Assembly: GCA_944385465.1 (NCBI GenBank)
Contig: CALWXH010000011.1
Location: 1 to 43,587 of the forward strand
DNA length: 43,587 bases
From: an uncultured Oscillospiraceae bacterium
GTDB lineage: Bacteria; Bacillota; Clostridia; Oscillospirales; Oscillospiraceae
Direction: 5' to 3'
Of this stretch, positions 39,643-43,587 are shown piece after piece (within the stretch, counting starts at the first letter, position 1; each line of letters opens with the position of its first letter). The translations under genes and the position numbers were made by a program. Under the pieces are notes generated by a model that did no database searches, had not been told where the DNA came from, and worked only from the letters and a program-made list of their open reading frames with translations.

Positions 39643-40806
39643 ATGTTTCAGATCAAGACGATGAACAAGATCTCGCCCAAGGGGCTGGCGCAGCTGCCTG
39701 GGGAGAAGTATACCGTGGCGGACGATGTGGCCAATGAGGACGCCATCCTGGTGCGGTCCGCCAAGCTCCACGACTATGAGTTCCCCGCCAATCTCTGGGC
39801 CATTGCCCGGGCCGGAGCGGGTACCAACAACATCCCGGTGGACCGCTGCTCCGAGGCGGGCATCATCGTGTTCAACACCCCCGGGGCCAACGCCAACGCG
39901 GTGAAGGAACTGGTGATCTGCGCCCTGCTGTGCGCCTCCCGGGACATCATGGGGGGCTATAGCTGGGTGCGGGAGCAGGCTGAGGCCGGCGCCGAGGTGG
40001 CCGCGGTGGTGGAGAAGGGCAAGTCCGCCTTCGTGGGGCCGGAGCTGTACCGCAAGACCCTGGGGGTGGTGGGCCTGGGGGCCATCGGCGCCCTGGTGGC
40101 CAATGTTGCCCTGTCCCTGGGCATGGAGGTGTACGGCTACGACCCCTTCCTGTCGGTGGACGCCGCCCTGCGCCTGGACCGCCACGTCCACGTGGTCAAG
40201 GACGCCGGTGAGCTGTACCGAAACGCGGACTACGTCACCATCCACATGCCCTATACCAAGGACACCAAGCACACCATCAACGCCGACACCATCGCTCAGA
40301 TGAAGGACGGGGTGCGGGTGGTGAACCTGGCCCGGGGCGAGCTGGTGGACGACGAGGCCATGCTGGCCGCAATAGAGTCCGGCAAGGTGGCCCGGTATGT
40401 CACCGATTTTCCCAACAATACCGTGGCCCTGGCCAAGGGCGTGGTGGCGTTCCCCCATCTGGGGGCCTCCACGCCGGAGAGCGAGGACAACTGTGCGGTG
40501 ATGGCCGCCGATGAGCTGCGGGATTTCCTGGAGAACGGCAACGTGAAGAACTCCGTGAACTTTCCTACGGTGGTGATGGAGCGCTCCGGCGTGCAGCGCC
40601 TGTGCATCGTCCACCGCAACGTGCCCGCCATCCTGGCCAACGTCACCCTGCAGCTGTCCAACGACGGGGTGAACGTGGAGAACATGACCAACAAGTCCAA
40701 GGGAGACTACGCCTACACCATTGTGGATGTGGGCAGCGCGGTGGATCAGAAGATCCTGGACCACATCGTCACCATCTCCGGCGTACTGCGCATGCGGGTG
40801 ATCTAA
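39643..40806 (+). CDS. serA: D-3-phosphoglycerate dehydrogenase SerA, short form
   Basis: A 387-residue NAD-dependent dehydrogenase. VVGLGAIGALVANV is the nucleotide-binding motif, NLARGELVDD carries the catalytic arginine, and HLGASTPESE carries the catalytic histidine. A C-terminal ACT-like domain begins about residue 320 (RLCIVHRNVPAILANV). It makes 3-phosphohydroxypyruvate, the first step of serine synthesis. ATG 39643 has GGGAGGAA; the longer frame upstream is not credible. It is in the serC operon, and SerB is not in the window. Confidence 0.94.
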   Translation: MFQIKTMNKISPKGLAQLPGEKYTVADDVANEDAILVRSAKLHDYEFPANLWAIARAGAGTNNIPVDRCSEAGIIVFNTPGANANAVKELVICALLCASRDIMGGYSWVREQAEAGAEVAAVVEKGKSAFVGPELYRKTLGVVGLGAIGALVANVALSLGMEVYGYDPFLSVDAALRLDRHVHVVKDAGELYRNADYVTIHMPYTKDTKHTINADTIAQMKDGVRVVNLARGELVDDEAMLAAIESGKVARYVTDFPNNTVALAKGVVAFPHLGASTPESEDNCAVMAADELRDFLENGNVKNSVNFPTVVMERSGVQRLCIVHRNVPAILANVTLQLSNDGVNVENMTNKSKGDYAYTIVDVGSAVDQKILDHIVTISGVLRMRVI

Positions 40807-40848
40807 GCGCGACAATATCCGGGACACTGAGAAATACTGAGAAAATCA

Positions 40849-40892
40849 AAACATCCCGCCGTTTCCTCCGGGGAGGAAGCGGCGGGATGTTT
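40849..40892. terminator. Long bidirectional terminator
   Basis: A 21-bp stem (40849-40869 with 40872-40892, a single G-T pair) with a 2-nt spacer at the tip lies between convergent serA and rfbA. Confidence 0.85.
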
Positions 40893-40897
40893 GCCGT

Positions 40898-41755
40898 TTA
40901 CAGGGAGAGCAGATGTTTGCCGTAGGCCGTCATACTCAGCTCATCGCCCAGCTTGTGCAGCTGCTGGGTGGAGATCCAGCCCTCTCTGTGGGCGATCTCC
41001 TCGATGCAACCCACATACTGCTCTGTGGATTGCTGCAGATCGTGGATGGCCTGGGCCGCGGCCAGCAGGCTGTCTGCGTTGCCCGCGTCCATCCACAGGT
41101 AATTGTCCTGAAGGGGGATGACCTGAAGCTGATCCCGGCGGAGGAAGGCCAGATTCACATCGGTGATCTCCAGCTCGCCCCGGGCGGATGGGGTGAGGGA
41201 GGCGGCGATGTCCAGCGCGTCGTTGTGATAGAAATACAGCCCGGGGACCACATAGTTGGATCTGGGGTTGCGGGGTTTTTCCTCAATGGAGATGGCCCGG
41301 CCGCTCTGGTCAAACTCCACCACCCCAAAGGGGCGGGGGTCCTCCACATAGCAGCCGAAGACGGTGGCGCCCTGATTGCCGGCGGCGGCGTGCTTCAGGG
41401 TGTCAGCCAGGTTCGGGGCCCAGAAGATGTTGTCCCCCAGGATCAGGCAGAGGTCGTCCCCGGCCAGGAAGTCCCGGCCGATGAGCAGCGCGTCGGCGAT
41501 GCCCCGGGCCACAGGCTGGACGGTATAGCGGATGGTCATGCCCAGGTGGGAGCCGTCCCCCAGCAGGGCGGCGAAGGTGTCCTCCTCTCCGGGGGGCACG
41601 ATCACCAGCACCTGATCGATCCCCGCCTGCATCAGCACGGACAGAGGATAGTAGATCAGCGGTTTGTCGTAGACAGGGAGCAGGGGCTTGCACACGGGCT
41701 TGGTCATGGGGTACAGCCGTGTGCCGCGCCCAGCGGCCAGAATAATGCCTTTCAT
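40898..41755 (-). CDS. rfbA: Glucose-1-phosphate thymidylyltransferase RfbA (RmlA)
   Basis: A 285-residue nucleotidyltransferase. LAAGRGTRLYPMTKP is the nucleotide-binding signature, followed by PLLPVYDKPLIYYPL, LGDNIFW, EKP and WMDAGNADSLL. The enzyme makes dTDP-glucose. The usual TRLYPLT and WLDTG motifs carry conservative changes (M, AGN), so a related nucleotide-sugar specificity cannot be excluded. No rmlB, rmlC or rmlD is present nearby, so it stands alone. Confidence 0.9.
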   Translation of the reverse strand: MKGIILAAGRGTRLYPMTKPVCKPLLPVYDKPLIYYPLSVLMQAGIDQVLVIVPPGEEDTFAALLGDGSHLGMTIRYTVQPVARGIADALLIGRDFLAGDDLCLILGDNIFWAPNLADTLKHAAAGNQGATVFGCYVEDPRPFGVVEFDQSGRAISIEEKPRNPRSNYVVPGLYFYHNDALDIAASLTPSARGELEITDVNLAFLRRDQLQVIPLQDNYLWMDAGNADSLLAAAQAIHDLQQSTEQYVGCIEEIAHREGWISTQQLHKLGDELSMTAYGKHLLSL

Positions 41756-41835
41756 GGGTGAACCTCCATGCGCCCACCGGCGCTCGATCAGGTGAATGGG
41801 GAGGCCAGGCAGATGCCGTGACCTGATTTCGCTAA

Positions 41836-41864
41836 ATTATACCCCAGGGAACGGAGAAAGTCAA
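41836..41864 (-). promoter_or_regulatory. Promoter of rfbA
   Basis: On the reverse strand TTGACT (complement of 41859-41864), 17-bp spacer, perfect TATAAT (complement of 41836-41841), about 81 bp before the RfbA start. An inverted TCAGGT/ACCTGA pair (about 41790-41826) lies in the leader. Confidence 0.7.
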
Positions 41865-41890
41865 TGAGGGGAAGCAGGCGAGGAGAATGG

Positions 41891-41932
41891 AACGGCCGGC
41901 AGGCCCAGAGGAACCTGGACCTGCCGGCCGTT
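41891..41932 (-). terminator. Terminator of the FAD-dependent reductase gene
   Basis: A perfect 13-bp outer stem (41891-41903 with 41920-41932) with inner CCAG/CTGG pairs, 21 bp after the oxidoreductase stop. Confidence 0.7.
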
Positions 41933-41952
41933 GACAGAATGGGAGAGAATGT

Positions 41953-43407
41953 TTACTCGTTCACATAGTCGGCCACGGCCTCGCCGGCCATGCGGCCGGA
42001 GTTGATGGCAAAGCCCATGGTGTTGCCGGGCAGGGTGAAGTTGTAGCTGTCGCCGTAGATGGTGTTGCAGTCGGAGCCGGCGCTGTACAGGCCGGGGATG
42101 GGATTCAGGTCGGCGTCCAGCACCTCGCCCTTCTTGTTGGTGCGCACGCCGCCGATGGTGCCGTAGGCGGCGATATAGAACTTGCCGGCCACGAAGCCGC
42201 CCTTGCGCCCGGTGATGGGCCGCAGGTAAGCGGGCTTCTTGTGGAACTGATGGTCCAGGTTGGCCTCGCACATCTCGTTGTACTCCTCCAGGGTCTCGGC
42301 CAGGGTGTCGGGATCGATGCCCATCTGCTCGGCCAGCTCCTCGATGGTGTCGGCCTCGAAGTAGCCGTCATAGCCGGTCTCCTTGGCGTGCTTCACGCCG
42401 TCCTCGAAGGCGTAGAAGCACTCCTCGGGGTGGACGATGTCGAAGATGTCGGGACCGTGCTTGGCATAGTACTTGATGAGGTTGCGGTCCATGATGCAGT
42501 AGGCGCACTTGCCGGGCTGCAGGTTGATGGCGTTGCCGGTGAAGGTGGTGTTGCCCATCTGGCCCTCATCCAGGAAGCGCTTGCCCCGCTGGTTGACCAG
42601 CAGAGCGGGCTGGCGCAGGCAGGCGTCCAGCATGAAGTGGTCCAGGTTGTCCTTGAGCTGATAGATCATCTCAATGTTGGCGCCGTACTTGGCGGCACCG
42701 GCCTCCCACATCATGTTCAGACCCTCGCCGTTGGTGCCGGGAACGTGGAAGGGGAAGAAGTTCTCCCACAGATCCAGGCCGAACTCCTCCTTGAGCATCT
42801 TGGCGTTGTTGCCGAAGCCGCCGGTGGCCACGATGACGGCCTTGGCCCGGGCCTCGATCTCCTCGCCGTTCTTGTCCACGGCCCGCACGCCCACGCACTT
42901 GCCATCCTCCATGATGAGGCTCTTCACGGGGGTCTCCAGATAGATCTCAGCGCCCAGCTCCTTGGCCTTCTCGGTCATGATGCGCACCATGGGGCCGGCG
43001 GCGCGGGGGCCGATGACGCCGTTCTCGGGCTTGACGATGTGCCAGGTGGCGGCGGACTCAGTGAAGTACTTGAAGGCGCCGGCGAACTCCACGCCCATGT
43101 CCTGCAGCCACTCGATGGTGTCGGCGGACTTCTCGAAGTAGGTCTCCACCAGCTCGCCGTCCACGCGGTAGTGGGTGTACTTCATGTGGATGTCATAGGC
43201 CTCCTCCAGCGTGAGGTCCTTGAACTCCCGCTTCTGGATCTTGGTGCCGATGCCCAGAGGGCCCATGCCCATGTTGGCGGCGCCGCCGGTGGTGTTGGCC
43301 TTCTCGAAGACGATGGCCTTCAGGTCGTTCTCACCAGCGGTGATGGCGGCGGCCAGACCGGCCGGGCCGGCGGCCACGACGATGACGTCAGACTGCATGG
43401 TTTTCAT
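41953..43407 (-). CDS. FAD-dependent oxidoreductase, fumarate-reductase/flavocytochrome c family
   Basis: A 484-residue FAD-binding protein. The dinucleotide motif reads VVAAGPAGLAAA, with alanine for the first glycine of GxGxxG, then VFEKANTTGG. ATGGFGNNA and the C-terminal SAGSDCNTIYG, SGRMAGEAVADYV match the family. The family's proton-donating arginine and histidine region is altered (AAYGTIGGVRTN where fumarate reductases have a histidine), so fumarate is unlikely and the acceptor is unknown. No haem motif or signal peptide is present, so it is cytoplasmic. AGGAGGAA precedes the ATG. A ferredoxin gene ends 55 bp upstream in the same direction and probably feeds it electrons. Confidence 0.87.
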   Translation of the reverse strand: MKTMQSDVIVVAAGPAGLAAAITAGENDLKAIVFEKANTTGGAANMGMGPLGIGTKIQKREFKDLTLEEAYDIHMKYTHYRVDGELVETYFEKSADTIEWLQDMGVEFAGAFKYFTESAATWHIVKPENGVIGPRAAGPMVRIMTEKAKELGAEIYLETPVKSLIMEDGKCVGVRAVDKNGEEIEARAKAVIVATGGFGNNAKMLKEEFGLDLWENFFPFHVPGTNGEGLNMMWEAGAAKYGANIEMIYQLKDNLDHFMLDACLRQPALLVNQRGKRFLDEGQMGNTTFTGNAINLQPGKCAYCIMDRNLIKYYAKHGPDIFDIVHPEECFYAFEDGVKHAKETGYDGYFEADTIEELAEQMGIDPDTLAETLEEYNEMCEANLDHQFHKKPAYLRPITGRKGGFVAGKFYIAAYGTIGGVRTNKKGEVLDADLNPIPGLYSAGSDCNTIYGDSYNFTLPGNTMGFAINSGRMAGEAVADYVNE

Positions 43408-43461
43408 GTGTGTTTCCTCCTAAACTTAATATAGTTGCAGATGTGAAAACAAACGTACTTC

Positions 43462-43587
43462 TTACCGGAACTTCCCGCACTTGGTGAGGCGGGAGGGGAG
43501 CTTGGGCACACGGCCGGAGGAGCGGACGATGGCGTCGTAGTCGCAGGCGTCGATGCACTTGCCGCACTTGGTGCAGTCAAAGTCGTC
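43462..43587 (-). CDS. [4Fe-4S] ferredoxin-type protein (partial, C-terminus)
   Basis: The last 41 codons and stop of a gene running off the right edge. It contains CTKCGKCIDACDYDAIV, a CxxCxxCxxxC [4Fe-4S] motif with Asp instead of Pro after the last cysteine, and then a basic tail RLTKCGKFR. It precedes the FAD-dependent reductase and may be its electron donor. The missing N-terminus prevents a closer assignment. Confidence 0.75.
   Translation of the reverse strand, partial: DDFDCTKCGKCIDACDYDAIVRSSGRVPKLPSRLTKCGKFR

Overview
The window looks like a chromosomal segment of an anaerobic, spore-forming Clostridia member, most likely Oscillospiraceae (Flavonifractor/Lawsonibacter/Intestinimonas-like). 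The evidence is a SpoIIP gene, an NAD(P)-linked HndABCD-type [FeFe]-hydrogenase cluster, a UPF0210/ACT pair, strong AGGAGG ribosome binding sites and a GC-rich body. The genus is inferred, not proven. No rRNA, tRNA, CRISPR array or transposase was seen.

Region 1 (about 0.2-10.9 kb, visibly less GC-rich) reads as one uptake and catabolism module. It holds a PAS/AAA+/Fis regulator with GAFAGA instead of the sigma54-contact motif GAFTGA. Divergent from it are an amidase-signature hydrolase, a sodium:solute symporter, two 33-38 residue single-helix microproteins and a Rid-family protein. A complete branched-chain-amino-acid-type (Liv) ABC transporter follows. The two forward promoters share an unusual, nearly superimposable architecture and nearby copies of AATATTGYGAGA, which suggests one regulon. 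The module ends at a strong bidirectional terminator.

Region 2 (11-18.2 kb, mostly reverse strand) has an AEC permease, a MATE exporter and a catabolic operon. That operon encodes a cupin, an SDR, a hydroxyacid/3-hydroxyacyl-CoA dehydrogenase, a cyclase-family hydrolase, a beta-keto acid cleavage enzyme and a zinc ribbon. It lies divergent from an HxlR regulator, with candidate operators between them. The enzyme set suggests oxidation of a beta-hydroxy acid followed by acetyl-CoA-dependent cleavage of the beta-keto acid.

Region 3 (18.2-30.1 kb) is largely housekeeping: nitroreductase, phosphopantetheinyl transferase, a UgtP-like glycosyltransferase coupled to a flippase-like membrane protein, the UPF0210/ACT pair split by a repeat element, YfbR, MtaB, a DUF1275 protein, YifB, SecG and SpoIIP. 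An array of 11-bp-spaced heptamers precedes the glycosyltransferase.

Region 4 (30.2-38.3 kb, reverse) holds HndA, an ATPase-domain protein, HndB, HndC and HndD. Upstream is a likely sensory block: a second ATPase-domain protein, an [FeFe]-hydrogenase-like protein with altered H-cluster loops, a DRTGG-like protein and a PHP phosphoesterase.

Region 5 (38.4-43.6 kb) holds serC-serA under a consensus promoter with a palindrome, an isolated rfbA, and an FAD-dependent reductase with a partial ferredoxin at the right edge.
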